Of a stretch of 64,000 bases of DNA, positions 45,101 through 57,504 are shown piece by piece (positions within the stretch are counted from its first letter, which is position 1; every line of letters starts with the position of its first letter). The notes beneath the pieces are model-generated. The model saw only the letters and a program-made list of their open reading frames with translations, searched no databases and was not told where the DNA came from. The position numbers and the translations under genes were made by a program. Source of the stretch: Atkinsonella hypoxylon. Lineage: Eukaryota > Ascomycota > Sordariomycetes > Hypocreales > Clavicipitaceae. The stretch is from assembly GCA_000729835.1 (NCBI GenBank), contig JFHB01000100.1, positions 1-64,000 of the forward strand, read 5' to 3'.

Positions 45101-47219
45101 GCCTTGCCTTGTCTTGTCTCCAAGGCGACAGAATGAGGATGTCAAGGACGTAAAGGCCGCTAGAAAAGTCGGACAGCGATGTCCCGAATTAGATTACTGG
45201 GAGGACCTTCCCCCTTCCAAGCTAGTGGGATTGCAGGACCCTTTAACTCAGACAACCCGTTTTTGCTGGGACTTCTAATATCAACACGGAATACATAGCT
45301 ATAAATTGGCATACGTTTTAAATCGGTTGGAACTATTCCGTATTCCGTAGTGAGTGGGTGAGGAACGAACGCCCCCACTTTAGATCCACCAGACCCAGAC
45401 CCCTTTGGCAGCCGCCCCTTGCTTTGCTAAAATAAACATAAACTCGACACTCACCAACTAATTTTTATATGGAAAATCAATAGAAACATACGGAGATTGC
45501 TAGCAGCTTTATCTGAAGGCCGTTTCTCTCTCCCTAGAAATGTGACACCATGTCTGCAGCACAACTGTCGTCTCTTTAGCACCTATTACAGCCCTGGATG
45601 AAGCTAATTAAACTATGTCAATATATGCAATTTTGTAAAGGAGGATGTCATGAATGATTTCAGTACATTTACTCCGTAGGCCCGTGCAGCATGTAAAGGG
45701 AGTCTGAAGCCGGCTGTTGGGTGCACTCGCCCGGATTGCAATCTTCAGTCGGCCGAAGAGCAACAAACTCGTCAAATAGGGGTCTGGTATGAATTTCAAG
45801 ACAAGGTAAAAAAAAAAATTTAAATAAATAAATAAATTAAAATTAAAATAGCACATGACTCGGGCACGGCGCCGTGATCCATTACCAACAGCAATCGGCT
45901 GCGGCACCCCGTCGCACATGTCAGGCTTGAAAAGCATTGAGCGACTAGTTATGGTCACTCTAAAAAACTGGATAGAGTGACGTTCCCTCACGACCGAGTC
46001 ACCGTTTCTTCAATATAAAAGCTTCAAGCTGCGCCCCGCTCAAGTGGGACACTAGGTTCTATATCATCAAGGGGCCCACCAAACACGCCCCCTCGCCCCA
46101 AGCCGCGTCTTAGCTCGGGTACTCCCGTGCGTCGTTGTAATTCCCTTTTGGATGTGATAAGATACCAGCTATGTCAGGGACCTATATCTTCTGGGATAGT
46201 ATCTTGAGCGCGTTTACGGAATAGTGATGTATCGTGAGAATATATGCCATGTACCGCTTCGTATAACAGGAAATCGCTGGGACTTTTTTCTTTTTTTCTT
46301 TTTTTTTTTCCCCCTTATAATCAGAGTGAGGCCTCCCCATGGGAATCGTTTATTCCCGTTGGTGCTGATTGGTCCACCAGGGCATTCGTGACCCATTTCG
46401 TGCCTCATCAACCGCGGGATGGCGCTAACGGCGGGAAACAGAAGAACGCCCGCGGAAGTGCGAGAACGATTTGGAACGGACATACACGAATCGGGCGATA
46501 TCGGAAGAATTAGCTGCGTGTCAGCGCCAGCAGATCTCAGAGCTCCATTGATCTTCCTCTTGTCGTCCGCTTGAGCCGATGAGGCGATATTCGAGCGCTG
46601 ATGCCCTGTCAATGCCCTTGCCCTTGCTCTGAACCTTGTCGAGATTGGGCTGAGGCTGTTTAACTGCTCAGTACTATTAGCACGTGTAACGACATGGAAT
46701 GGAAACGTAATACAAACCGAGCCCTTTGTTCTAGTTTTACGAAGATACTGACGGGGGAATCGACCCTTAACACGGCATGCAAAAGTACTGTATAATTTCG
46801 CGGGTAGCGATAGTATAAATTAGTATAAATGTTAGCAACAAAATTAGGGGGCTTAATATTATTCTTTCTCATGTGACGAGCTCAAGTATAGGAATGTCTT
46901 TTGTGGCTGGAGTCTATTTATTTCGGTGTAACTAACGGCGTTGCATGACCTCCGTTTTGAGTGTGGTAAGGCAGTCGGACTACCAGGTTTGATTTGATGC
47001 TGGGTACTTTCCTGAACAGCCACAACAGATAGATAGCTCGCACGCGTTTGGTGGCATTCTTTCACATTACGCTTTCGCAATGCCTGATAAAGAGCGATAG
47101 AGGTGACCTTTTGTTGATAACGTCTTTGATCCGGAGCTGTTGATCCGGATTGATCAACACTGCGGCCAAGCAGCGCGAGCCAACGCCGAGAGGCTCGCGC
47201 TAACTATAGCTGCGACGTA

Positions 47220-47295
47220 CTTTGTACTTCCGGAAGTGCTGGTTCTTTTTCTCGGTATGAGATTCGCACGTAAAGTCAAGTGCCTCTCAAGCCCG
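47220..47295 (+). repeat. dispersed repeat relic, second family
   Basis: About 76 bp beginning CTTTGTACTTCCGGAA and including TGAGATTCGCACGTAAA. It aligns without large gaps to 61984-62059; most differences are C/G in this copy and T/A in the other. Confidence 0.6.
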
Positions 47296-49208
47296 CTAGG
47301 TTTCTATTACCTAATCCAGTACCAGGTCGATGCCGTCCTGGTAGGCATCGAGCGGGTCACATCGCTGGAGAAAAGTGACAGGTCACGTTGTTGTGTTCTA
47401 CATCTGCTTGGAGCAGAAGTGGCTCCCAACGGATGACCTAACTCCACAGCGCCCTAGTTGCCGTATTAGGTGGCAACTACGGAGTACCTAGGTACTCTAT
47501 GTGCTGTATGATGCTCAACTATAGGTAATTCTATCTTGTTGAGCGTATTTAAGATAGTCTAGTGCTTCTGGACTCTTTTGTAATATCAGTGGGATATGAA
47601 GTACCTGGATTGAGCGATGATAGCTAGCAGAACATTCCTGCAGATACACAATTGGAGCTACTTGGCTGAAAAAATAGCTGCATCTTTGATCAGCATTTAT
47701 AATGGGTTGCAGAGGTTTTTCTGCTTACTTTACATAATTGAGCTTCTTCAGCTATAATGACTGTGCAGAAGTAGAACCCGCGACCTGGTCTGCTGCCGTG
47801 GCGGACGATGGTCAATATCAATGGAAAGAAGATGAGCAGATTTTTGCCCATTCCAACACTTCGTCCCGGTAAGGTACTCATATAAACATGAAGGCTTTTG
47901 GCAAGACTGGGAGATTGGTGTTGGAAGGACGATACGCAGCTTTGACCTTCATTCAGGCCCTTAAGTATTTCTCAATTATTGTTGTCTCGGGGTTGCGTGC
48001 TTCGTTGCCCACCAGTTTGCGCCATAAAAAGACGGAATGATCGACCCAATCAGGCAAGGCAGCATAAAGAAGAAGAAACGGACTGTCATAGCAAATCCAG
48101 TTTTCTCGTCTTGTACGAAGAAGCGGCATTTATGGAATTTGGTTTAGTCAAGAACCAGTATTGCTAAGTACCTAGTGTATCAGTGCACCTGTCCCTTGTC
48201 TCAGGCATTTGTAACTCAGCACTAGCTCAGAATCTTGCGGGAGGAGAGAAATGTTCTATGGCGCAATGCGAACGAAACCAATGATTGTCTGCCGGCCGCA
48301 ATCGCTGATATTGTGTAAGTATATCATTGAAATGACGAATGTCGATAGTCGTTCCGAATGCCGTCACCGTCACCGTTGCTAGCAGGTGCCAACCAGCATC
48401 GTGTCTTGTTAATTGCTCAAAATGATTGTCAACAAAAAAAGCAATCTTAGGACTTTGCATTGCCAATGATCTGCATCCATGTGCTGCTATGTACCACACC
48501 GTCGGTACGTGTAACGGCGCCTGACGTGAGGTTGAGCCCGGTTCCAAAGAGCACTGGGGTTTTGGAATTGAGCAGCATCTCTGTTTGGCGAGCCTCGTGG
48601 TGGAAATGATGGGTGCTTACATGTATGTACCTGGTAGCTAGAGAAGGGTAGCTAGAGAAGGAAGGAACCTGCTGCCGCATGTACTGCACCTTCCAAGATC
48701 CAGTGGTTGTTATGGTGTGACAAGTGTCTCAGACGCGAGTGCGTCATCATCTTGTAATTTGTCCAAGTTTCTCTTTCCCATCAACAGTCTTGGGATAACG
48801 AACCCCTTCATCCGCTTGTAAAAACGCAATTTCTTTTTTCTTCTCTGTCAAAATACACCCAACAGCGTTCCGCACATCACCTTAGGATGCACCAGCCAGT
48901 TTTTGCACTATTGCTGCCTGACATACGCGGCGGACTCAAGCGAGCCAACAACCCCGGCACTCGGTACAGATACCCCCTTGTTCGCATCACGTTTTGGCAG
49001 TTCGTACAGGTACCACAGAGTTCCGTGTCTACAAAAACTTGCTGAAAAGGAACGTGACCAAGTACCCTGTGCGTGCAGCAGGAACTAAAAATTGATTCAG
49101 ACTCGAAAAGCGTCATGGAGAAACACCGACAGATAGGGACCCATGAGCGGCCTCTGATTAGTGATTAATCATCTGAATTATAAGCCGTGTTCCAGGGTGC
49201 ATTTGGAT

Positions 49209-49224
49209 TGCATCTGCATCTGCA

Positions 49225-49284
<60 letters not shown>

Positions 49285-49313
49285 TCTGCGCCTGCGCCTG
49301 CGCCTGCAACTGC
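49209..49313. repeat. CTGCRT hexamer tandem repeat
   Basis: About 17 units of CTGCGT, CTGCAT or CTGCGC. Any frame through it gives dipeptide or short-period repeats (for example Ala-Asp on the minus strand), which explains the open frames here. Confidence 0.92.
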
Positions 49314-52063
49314 ACTTACACTTTGCCAGCATCCATACGCGGTCCACAATATACACTTTCCGCGGGTGAACCGGAAAAGTGACAAATATCCTTTCCCCTT
49401 CTCCACGCACACACCTTTTCAGCTGGCCCGCTCCTCGCTCATGCCGCAATCCGCCACGGCTACGGAATAGTCCACCCCAGATCTGTTCACTCACCTTGCA
49501 TCATCAGTATATGTATCCGCAGAAGAGTCGCCTCTGGTAAGCAAGACTTGGGCAAGCTTGTTTGCCTCGGTCCGTTGTGTCACTGGCCCTCTAGGATTCG
49601 TCCAGCAGAATACCTGGCTGATGGGGCGCCGCTGGACTCAGACATGATGATGATCGTTGATAGAGTGAGCTTATCATGACACCAAGCCGCGATACTAGGA
49701 TCGCGCGACGGCAAAACACACATCGGCACGGTATAATGAACTTTGGGTAAACCAATCTCGAAGCTGTTTTGCCCCATCACGCAACAGGCACACGACATCA
49801 AACGACGATCTTTGTAAAAAATACCATGAACGGGTTCGACCTCTGATCCGATGATGCTTACATTCGCCAAATGACACTCGTTTCTCATACTGATGTCGCC
49901 CAAACCTCCACGCAAGCTCACAATGTCATTGTAGATCAGGGACATTTCTTGCTCGGGAAGCTTGATGCCTATCCGTTCATGTGGTGTTGGCAATATGATG
50001 AATAGATCTCTCCAAGGGGAGCTAGCTAGCCCTTGATCTTGTTTATGTGGCTCCTTACATGGGCCCGTATGGTTCCATGCTTATCCGAATTTATACATTT
50101 ACATGACATGACTCAATGCAGACCAAATGTTCAGTCGGCCAGGTCGCAAGGCACGCAGCCAAGCTGACCAGTGGGACGGGCGAAATTTTTTTTTTTTTCC
50201 TTTTAAAATCAGACTTCCCAGGCATGACAATGCAGTGTAGATCTAACGTATATTTGGTAAATGACAGGTAGATATTAGTTACAAGGAAAAACTATCGCAC
50301 GCACGCACACGACACGAACAAGAAATGACAGCGTTGTGCTACCTACACGCCCTGACTACACCTTACACCCACCCCCTGTGCCCCAAGAGGGAAAGAGCCC
50401 CATAGTGTGGAGATAATGCATACACCCCTGACCCTCCCCCCTGGCAATCCTGTTCCGGTCCCGTGTCCCCCGATATCCATCAAGGCGGTGAAAAGGAAAT
50501 AAGAAGATCAACCGGGCTGGGTTGTCGAGAACTTATCACCGGGGACGGGATTTGAATCAATACCCTTGCACCTGCTGAATTATAATCAGGCCGTGCAGAA
50601 CTATTGAGCTTTTTTTTTTTTTTTTTTTTTCCTAATTCTCTAGCTATTTTACAGAGGCAGACCTTTGTCAAAATCGGGCTTTAGCTTCAATTGCGAGCGC
50701 CGTGGCCCATTGGTAGCCAAGGGGTTTGATCAAATTCCAAGGTTGCCCTATTTCTCAAACCGGTTATTTTCAGGCAGCCTGCGAGCCCATTGTGTTGGAT
50801 GACCATTTCAGGGCTGTTTACAATTCGGGGACCTGTGCCTCTTTCAAAGCATGCTTCCGCCATGTGCACGCCAACCCTTTGAATCATTTTACAGAAAATG
50901 CTTTGCAGGGGAATTTTTTTTTCTTATTCTTTTTGTTGTTGTTGTTGTTCCTTGTGTGGTGGAAGTCGTCAACCTGTTCAGCTATCATACACGGTATCAA
51001 GACTTTCCATTGGGACTTCCTCTTGGTCCTTGGATCTTGGCGCAAAGTCGGTGCCATGGTCAAGTATTATCATTATGGGTGGCTTAGAATTCCACGTCTG
51101 ATTAAATCTGATTCCCGGCTGCCAAAGCAGATTCGTAGACGTAGACTGATTGCAAGCGGTCGGAGTGTACACACATGCCTTCTTCCCGGATTTGTCGTAA
51201 ACTAAGGACTAGTACCAAATCTTCCGAGGGTGTGAGACAAAAGGCCACAAAGAGGACCGGAAACAGATCAGGCCATGGCCATGACATCCGAGGGACCTGA
51301 TTTGGTGGGGAGACGGTCCGGGTATACGTCCTCGCAGTGTACACGTCCTATACCTGCAGAACAGCTTACATGCGTGCATGCATCTCCTCCACTCGCAAAT
51401 GACGCCGTTAACTCGGGTTCTGCCCATGATGTTAACCTCGTGCGGGTCATGACTCCCGAATTTCTACTCTTCTTTGCCCACTTGTTGGTGTAATACGTCT
51501 TTGGCTTTGCTCGGGAGCGAGGTGGTGAGGGCCCTCCTATCCCCTCCGCATGCACAACGCGACTCGCGGCCACTCAATACACGCGAGTACGCCCGACGGC
51601 ATATTCAACTCGCTTGCTGTTCTAGTTGTTTTATTCTTGTGTTATCTTTCTTGGTGCCTTTCTTTTCGTCCCCTTTTGTCTTCTTCGTCCCGCCTCTGGC
51701 CTGAGATGCGGATCAATTAACACCAAACTGAACGTAAGATTGGGCATTCTGTGGGACTGACACAACATTCACCGGGCCGGCAGTCGTGCAGCAACTTTCC
51801 AGAACTTCGCAATTCATCATCCAATAACTGAATATCCAATCGGGTATCTAAGTGGAGTGTGCAGTTAGTCAGTCGAAACAAGAGTGCTGCCAGCAAGCCG
51901 GGAACAGAACCCTTCATGGTTCATTTCTGGGTCTCGTTTTTCTGTCGACCTCGTTCACGAACGGAAAACCCCTGCATATTTTCCCCGTACCTTGTCCCTT
52001 AGTTTGTGCAGGCATAGCGATCGTTATTCAACACTGACACCACATGCCGACAGATAAATGTGT

Positions 52064-52078
52064 AGGTTTATAAAACCT
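52064..52078 (+). promoter_or_regulatory. TATA-like box within a small inverted repeat
   Basis: TATAAAA (52069-52075) lies inside AGGTTT-ATA-AAACCT, 263 bp upstream of the methyltransferase ATG. Its position would suit a long 5' leader; function is inferred. Confidence 0.35.
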
Positions 52079-52337
52079 CGCCGTCATCGTCAACAAAAAG
52101 TCCAGTTTACAAACAGTTTCTGCAGATCTCTCTTAGACTGTTATCGTCTCATACACTATCTCGTACTCTCTTGCGTGATAGATTCATTCTCGGGGAAGGT
52201 CGTCGAAAATTCCTGCGAGCCACAACAGGTAACACGATAATATATTGGGGTTAGACCTGCTTCCACCTCTGATACATATCCAACAATCACGTCACTGTCT
52301 CCTTGTCGAGCATTTGCCAGGTCACGGTTTAGTCACC

Positions 52338-53591
52338 ATGTCCCTTCTGTCGGATGAGGCGCTGATGGCCCACGGCCAAGTCATCGATATCGGAGGCTCA
52401 ACCATGTCCAACGCTGTCACAGAACGTTTGTTGATTGCGTTACAGGCGCCATACGATGAGCGCAATAAGCCCGTTCTTCCTGATGAGCCATTATATGACG
52501 ACAAGGGACTGAAGATTTGGAACGAGTTAATATTCACTGAAGAATTTTACCAAACACATGATGAGATGGCGCTGTTCAGGAAACACGGACAGTCCATCGC
52601 ACGTCGTTTTCCGTCAGGCGTGACCATGATAGACATTGGAGCAGGGTAAGTACATCGTTCCTCAGCATACAAGCCACTAGATTTAGAATTAGCAGGTGCT
52701 TCTCCACTAAAAAGAGCAGACATACTGACAAGACACTCGAACGATAGTGACACTAGAAAGGTTGAGTGCCTACTCAAGGCGTTTGAGGAAGCTAGAGTTC
52801 CGGCTACATACCTTGCTCTAGACATCTCCTTAGCTTCGCTGAAGATCAATGTCAAGCGTGTAGCCAAACTACACCCGACGTCTACGTCGATTGTGAAGTG
52901 CCTCGGTCTTTATGGAAACTTCGAAAATGGACGAGAGTGGGTGTCAAAAAAGATCAAAGGCCCGAAACTGTTCCTCTCCCTGGGGTCGGTTCTTTGCAAT
53001 GATGAATGGGAGCAGGCAGTGACTAATCTGAAGGCATGGAAGGCTGTCATGCGTTCTGATGATTTGATGATCGTTGGTATGGACGCTCATATGGCCGAAA
53101 ACAACAAAGACAAGATTGAGGCGGCATATCATACCAATAAGGACCTCTGGAAAAAGTTCTTTTTGAACGGATTCGCCAATGTGAACAAGCGCTTAGGTCG
53201 GGGCGTGTTCAATGAAGCAAATTGGGAATTCTGCTGCGAGCTTGAGGACAGCCCCACGACCAGGCACCGAGTGTACTTCCACGCAAAAAGACCTATCGAG
53301 TGCCCTCGGCTGAAGAGAGTGATTCAAACTGGCGAAGAGGTTGAATGGTTCGACTCCCACAAATATTGTGAGGATAATGTTCTCAGCATGTGTTCGGAGG
53401 CAGGCCTGAGCGTCGTCGACATTTGGAAAGCTGATAATTCTGAATTCCGTAAGTTTTGATAATCCACCTCCGAGCGCCTTGTTGCAAATCGACACTGACA
53501 GATTTGACATGAAGGCCAATATGCGATCAAAGTCAAAGATGTCAAAGATGCAATCGAGGATGATGACAGCGGCGTGTCTGATCTATGCTGA
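52338..53591 (+). CDS. stand-alone histidine-specific/EasF-type SAM methyltransferase
   Basis: Exons 52338-52645, 52748-53448 and 53515-53591 are in phase (361 aa). The fold matches the family that includes the EgtD-type histidine methyltransferase domain and the dimethylallyltryptophan N-methyltransferase EasF. Seen are LYDDKGLKIWNELIFTEEFY near the N-terminus, motif I MIDIGAGDTRKVECLL (about 97-112), TYLALDIS (about 123-130), LFLSLGSVLCNDEWEQA and DDLMIVGMDAH. It has none of the iron-dependent sulfatase/DinB domains of the ergothioneine enzyme Egt1, so it is a single-domain enzyme; the substrate cannot be read from sequence. The last short exon (QYAIKVKDVKDAIEDD) is less certain. It is tail to tail with the transcription factor, 54 bp apart, with a large gene-poor region upstream. 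Confidence 0.85.
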
Positions 53592-53645
53592 ACCGCATGA
53601 GCAAATGATATGGGCTAGTTGATCTTACCATTTTCGCTCGTCATC

Positions 53646-56202
53646 TCACGTCAGGCAAAGAAGCTCTGTTTCTTGATCTTGAATCTTGTTTATCAACTTT
53701 TCCCACCACGCATCGCGGAGGTGAATTGGCTGCGCCATTTCCAGAGGCATTAAAAGTGGTATATCGGTATCAATCCAGCCCCAAATATTCTTCAATGCCC
53801 TATGCAGTGGTGGTACGCTCTTTGTAATAGGAAAATGATATATCAGTGATAGCGTTCCAAGTGAAATTTCCAGAGTTTTTTACACGAAGATATTACTCAC
53901 ACTTCTGACAGGAGTCTGCAACACTTCATCAAACCATTTGCCACACACAGCTTTATGCTCAGGAAGGGAAGCCAATACACCTAGTAAGAAGACAGGGTAA
54001 AGAGGCGCTTGAGCGGTGAATTGCATTCCAGACGTTGGCATGATTGCAATGCACTTTGCCAGATCGTCCATATTAGAGACTACTACAGGATGGTTTCGGG
54101 GCAATCTTGGATGGGGGGAAACAGTGTCGGTCAGCGTCTGTATGCAGCCAAATGAGATGTCTTGTTGAGTTTGACTACCATATTGAACTTACCGAAGCAC
54201 GCGACACAATAGATAAAGTATGGCGGCTATTCGCCACGCTTCTGCGGTAACATTTGTCATGATGGCATTCTGATCAATTTTGTAATCCGGTGGCCTTTGA
54301 CGCACCCAGTCAATGACTGGAGGGGAAGACGTGGCAATGTCCCAACCATGTGACTCAGGACTCCATTGTCTCATAGTCAAAAGTTCCTGATGAATGTATT
54401 CCGCCGTCGTGGGGACGATTGGACTCTCGGCATCTTGATGTAGGCGAGCTGCGCAGTAGGTAACTTGACTGAAAATATGGAGTAACTTTTTTGAGAACCC
54501 ACAACCGCCATGGATCTGATATATGTCCTTTTCCGTGCCGTACAGAAGCCATCCAAATCGTGAAGCTTCCTTTTGCGGATCAAAGTCTTCTGGTTTGGGC
54601 AATGGCGACATAGGCTGAGCCAGAATCACAGCACGCCCGACGATAACGGATTGAGAAATGCGCAGCGACGATGCTTGAACATTTGACTTCTTCCAAAAGC
54701 GCGATCCGTGGTCCGTTGCCTGCAACAGTTCTTCACCGTGACGGAAGCCCTGGAGCCAGCGCGGTGTGAAAGGCTTTTTTAACCGTCGTTCCGTCAATAC
54801 AATCTGGCACTCGAGTCAGCAAGAATTCGTGGATGGGGACAAGAATGACTCACATCCTGCATACACAGAATTACGGCAATGGCAATCAATTCATTTGCTT
54901 GCGTCTCGTTGCGATAAGTTACTGGATCGTTCAACAACTGCGTGAATCGTCGCTCGGCATCTGCAAATCGCTCATTGACCCTATTGCGTATTGATTCAAG
55001 GGGCTGGTAGTCATATATGTAGATACCTGCCAAACTCTGAATAGCTGAACGAACACCAACGCTTTTTTGCATCTGTGCAAAGTCCTTAAGCCACAGATTT
55101 GTGTCTTCTAAAACACTACGACCTGGACACCAGTTGCGAATATCTGATCACGTGCTAATATTAGCAATGCTAGTAGCTGGAGCGCAGCTCAAAGAAGAGA
55201 AGGTTACACATACAAAACATCCAGAACCGCCGGTCTGTTTTATCCATCTTGGCTTCATAGCCATATTGGGAAGGAATCCGTCTTGGCGCACCAATTGACA
55301 TAGAGTCTGCAGATGCAGATGAGAGGATAGGTAACGACGAGGATGACCCAGTGGGTGTGGATGCATTGCATCTCATATTTGTCGATTGTGATGCAAAGTC
55401 AGGAAATTCAAGGTTGAGTTCAGCAATGCCATCTCTCGCGGTGGGGGGAGCGCGGGGGCCGATAATAGTTACACCATTCGGTGAAGTAGTCTCGTCTACT
55501 GTATCTGATGTATCGTCAAGTTCCGTGATCCTCAATGAAGATATTGAAGACGTGCGTGTATTCGGCCGCTTTTTCTCGTTTTTACTCGGCCATGAAAACT
55601 TGATATAACCGTTTACTTGACCGTCAACGGGACGGTGGAAGACATGAGAGTTCTTCCTGCCGAACGTCCCTACACAATCGCGAAAGGGACTCTGTAGAAC
55701 GTTGGTCTTGAGTGTCGAAGTAGTTGGTAAGATGTGTTGTTCGTGCCCACCTACCACCCTTGTCACAGGCACAGCTGCTATAGCACCATCAGAATGACTG
55801 GGAACTGGCTGCGCTTGAGAGACGAATGATGTGTTCACCGAAGCTGGATGTTTCAAGTACGCAGCATCAGCGGCATTGAGAGAAAACTCATTATGCGACT
55901 GAGTAGGGATTTCTGTGAAAGAAGTCAGATTCTGAGTTAGACAGCGAGTCATGTCGCCGACGCGTAGTAGCTAATACGGATGAAGCTGTAGAAGGGGGCC
56001 GTGTAAAGATGCTCACATCAGGGGACCCGATGAGCGTTTGTAGGACAACTGCGCGGCAGAATCGTGGATAACACGGAAATTGAGGTATCATAGAGCATGG
56101 AAAGCGAGGCAACCTACCATGTCCTTTCATGCTAGAGGAAAAAGATGGGGTCGCGCGACGAGCATGCAATGAATTAGGTGGGAACTTAGAGAGGTGGGTC
56201 AT
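53646..56202 (-). CDS. fungal-specific transcription factor-domain protein
   Basis: Coding parts 56202-56118, 55912-55214, 55143-54854, 54803-54193, 54105-53901 and 53819-53646 are in phase and give 687 aa. The Fungal_trans_2-type regulatory domain is clear: DRRFWMFYIRNWCPGRSVL and EDTNLWLKDFAQM span the second join, then ELIAIAVILCMQDIVL, RRLKKPFTPRWLQGFRHGE, NVTAEAWRIAAILYLLCRVL and LLGVLASLPEHKAVC. The part before it is a Ser/Thr-rich linker. I found no Zn2Cys6 motif in the frames assembled. The first exon is uncertain: its frame can be extended upstream in phase (see 56812-57295), so the real start may be farther 5'. Its domain family suggests a nuclear regulator; its neighbour the methyltransferase is a plausible but untested target. 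Confidence 0.75.
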
Positions 56203-56644
56203 GACTAGAAGCAAAGGACAAGATGCAACAGCCCCAAACCAGTAATCAGCCCTCTCAATGCTTGTTGCGCAATTTTTCTCAACTGTGAGGGGGAAATTAC
56301 AGGACGGCCAGGACGTCTTGTTCTTGATCAATAGAAGCTCAGATTACAAGCTCACCGGTGTGGGGACAACGGCATAACCAGGTGCAACCACAACGAAGCA
56401 GACACGGGTTGGTCAAACTCCATGACGGGTCATGATGAGAGCAATGAGTTGCGAAAAGCTCGTCATGGAATATGTCCCCCCCCCCCCCACTTGCCAGGGT
56501 GACTTGATGATTCGTTGTAGAGTTGTTCTGTCCCGGCAAGCGCTGGCTGCCAACCTGCCGAAACTCTGATCTGCCATTGTTGAGAGGCGGGGGCGGCAGA
56601 CATACTTCCGAGGGTGGCTTGGTTTGGGTCACTTGGCCGTCAAC

Positions 56645-56648
56645 TGTG

Positions 56649-56682
<34 letters not shown>

Positions 56683-56701
56683 GTGTGTGTTTGCGTGTGT
56701 G
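56645..56701. repeat. GT dinucleotide repeat
   Basis: GT microsatellite with TTGCG interruptions, lying in what would be an intron if the transcription-factor gene extends to 57295. Confidence 0.9.
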
Positions 56702-56811
56702 CGTATTATCATTGTGCAAGTGAGGTAGTTTGCAACAACTTCCGCATATGCGACAAGTAGGCTAGGACGGCGTGTGGAATAGTGACAAGGTTAAGATGAA
56801 TTGTCTCCTAC

Positions 56812-57295
56812 CTGATGGTCTGGAGGACGATGTGGGTGTGATGGCGATATCGCCTGTTACATCATACTGCGGAGGCGTTGAGACGGTGGCAGGAAAGGCG
56901 CTCGAGTCGACATTGGCTTCAGGACGGATGAATTGGCACGAGACAGAGGCGGCCTGCATTGACGAAGGCCAAGTCCATGCTGGACTGCAAAAGGCCGGGA
57001 TAGTCGGCCAGGAAGTGCTCTTGATAGACTCGTCCGAAGGGTCCATGCTGAGACTGAATGCAGAGTTGGTATGCTCCGCAGATCGATGCTGTTCTTGTAG
57101 CACAGGTTGGAACGGTATCTGAGGTGGAAATGGCGGAAATGGCTGGGCTTGCGGCGGCAGTGGCTGATGCTGCATTTGATGTCGACAAAGGCTAAGGGTC
57201 TTCGCGTCAGCAGAGTATGGATGAGGCTCGGCTGAGGCGAATAGCTTCATGCGCTTCGCAGGGCGGTGTTCTTCAGAATGTAGTTGATCCCCCAT
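56812..57295 (-). CDS. candidate upstream exon, Pro/Gln-rich (unassigned)
   Basis: Open from ATG 57295 (MGDQLHSEEHRPAKRMKLF) to a CAG|GTAGGA donor, 161 codons plus one base. It is rich in Pro, Gln and Ser. In phase it can join 56565-56356, then 56282-56118, then the transcription-factor exon at 55912, which would make a 945-aa protein. The intermediate exon would contain a Cys-rich stretch (NPCLLRCGCTWLCRCPHTG) that does not match a Zn2Cys6 or standard C2H2 pattern. It could equally be a separate small gene or non-coding. Confidence 0.3.
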
Positions 57296-57504
57296 CGGAG
57301 CAGACGCGGCCGGTTTAGACAAAGACGGGGAAATAATGGCCAGGCCAGGTTCGAAGACAGGGGATGCCGACCGATAGTCGTCGTGCAGGATGGAAATGGT
57401 GACCGCTTGGATATATTCTGTGGCCGGGGATGTCAAGTACTAGGTAGGTACCTACACGAACAGCAGGTAGGGAGTAGACACCTAGTGCCTCGACACCTAG
57501 ACAC

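Larger units (their letters stand above)
42142..52337. other. 10.2-kb gene-poor region
   Basis: I can support no complete gene here. Seen: a short relic related to 61984-62059 (47220-47295), a hexamer repeat at 49209-49313, an orphan exon-like frame at 49580-50086 (-), short CCTA/TAGG tracts (43360-43370), several TACGGAGTA-type motifs (43433, 45670, 47478), and poly(A)/poly(T) tracts. Long frames at 43393-43986 and 50726-51205 are not convincing. Confidence 0.5.

Noticed and set aside
49158..49494. Arg-, Ala/Asp- and Val/Cys-rich frames
   Set aside because: Translations of the CTGCRT hexamer array.
50525..50610. tRNA-like segment (GATTCAAATCCC on the minus strand)
   Set aside because: B-box-like word present, but the T stem does not pair and the loop above the CTGA/TCAG stem gives no standard anticodon.
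50700..50760. A-box-like word TGGCCCATTGG followed by GATCAAATT
   Set aside because: Spacing to the B-box-like word is only about 25 nt and no cloverleaf forms.
50726..51205. 159-codon plus-strand frame
   Set aside because: A T-rich run splits it, several frames are equally open, and no domain is recognisable.
56339..56719. 126-codon minus-strand frame with Cys-rich end as an independent gene
   Set aside because: Its N-terminal part translates the GT microsatellite; considered only as part of a possible longer transcription-factor model.
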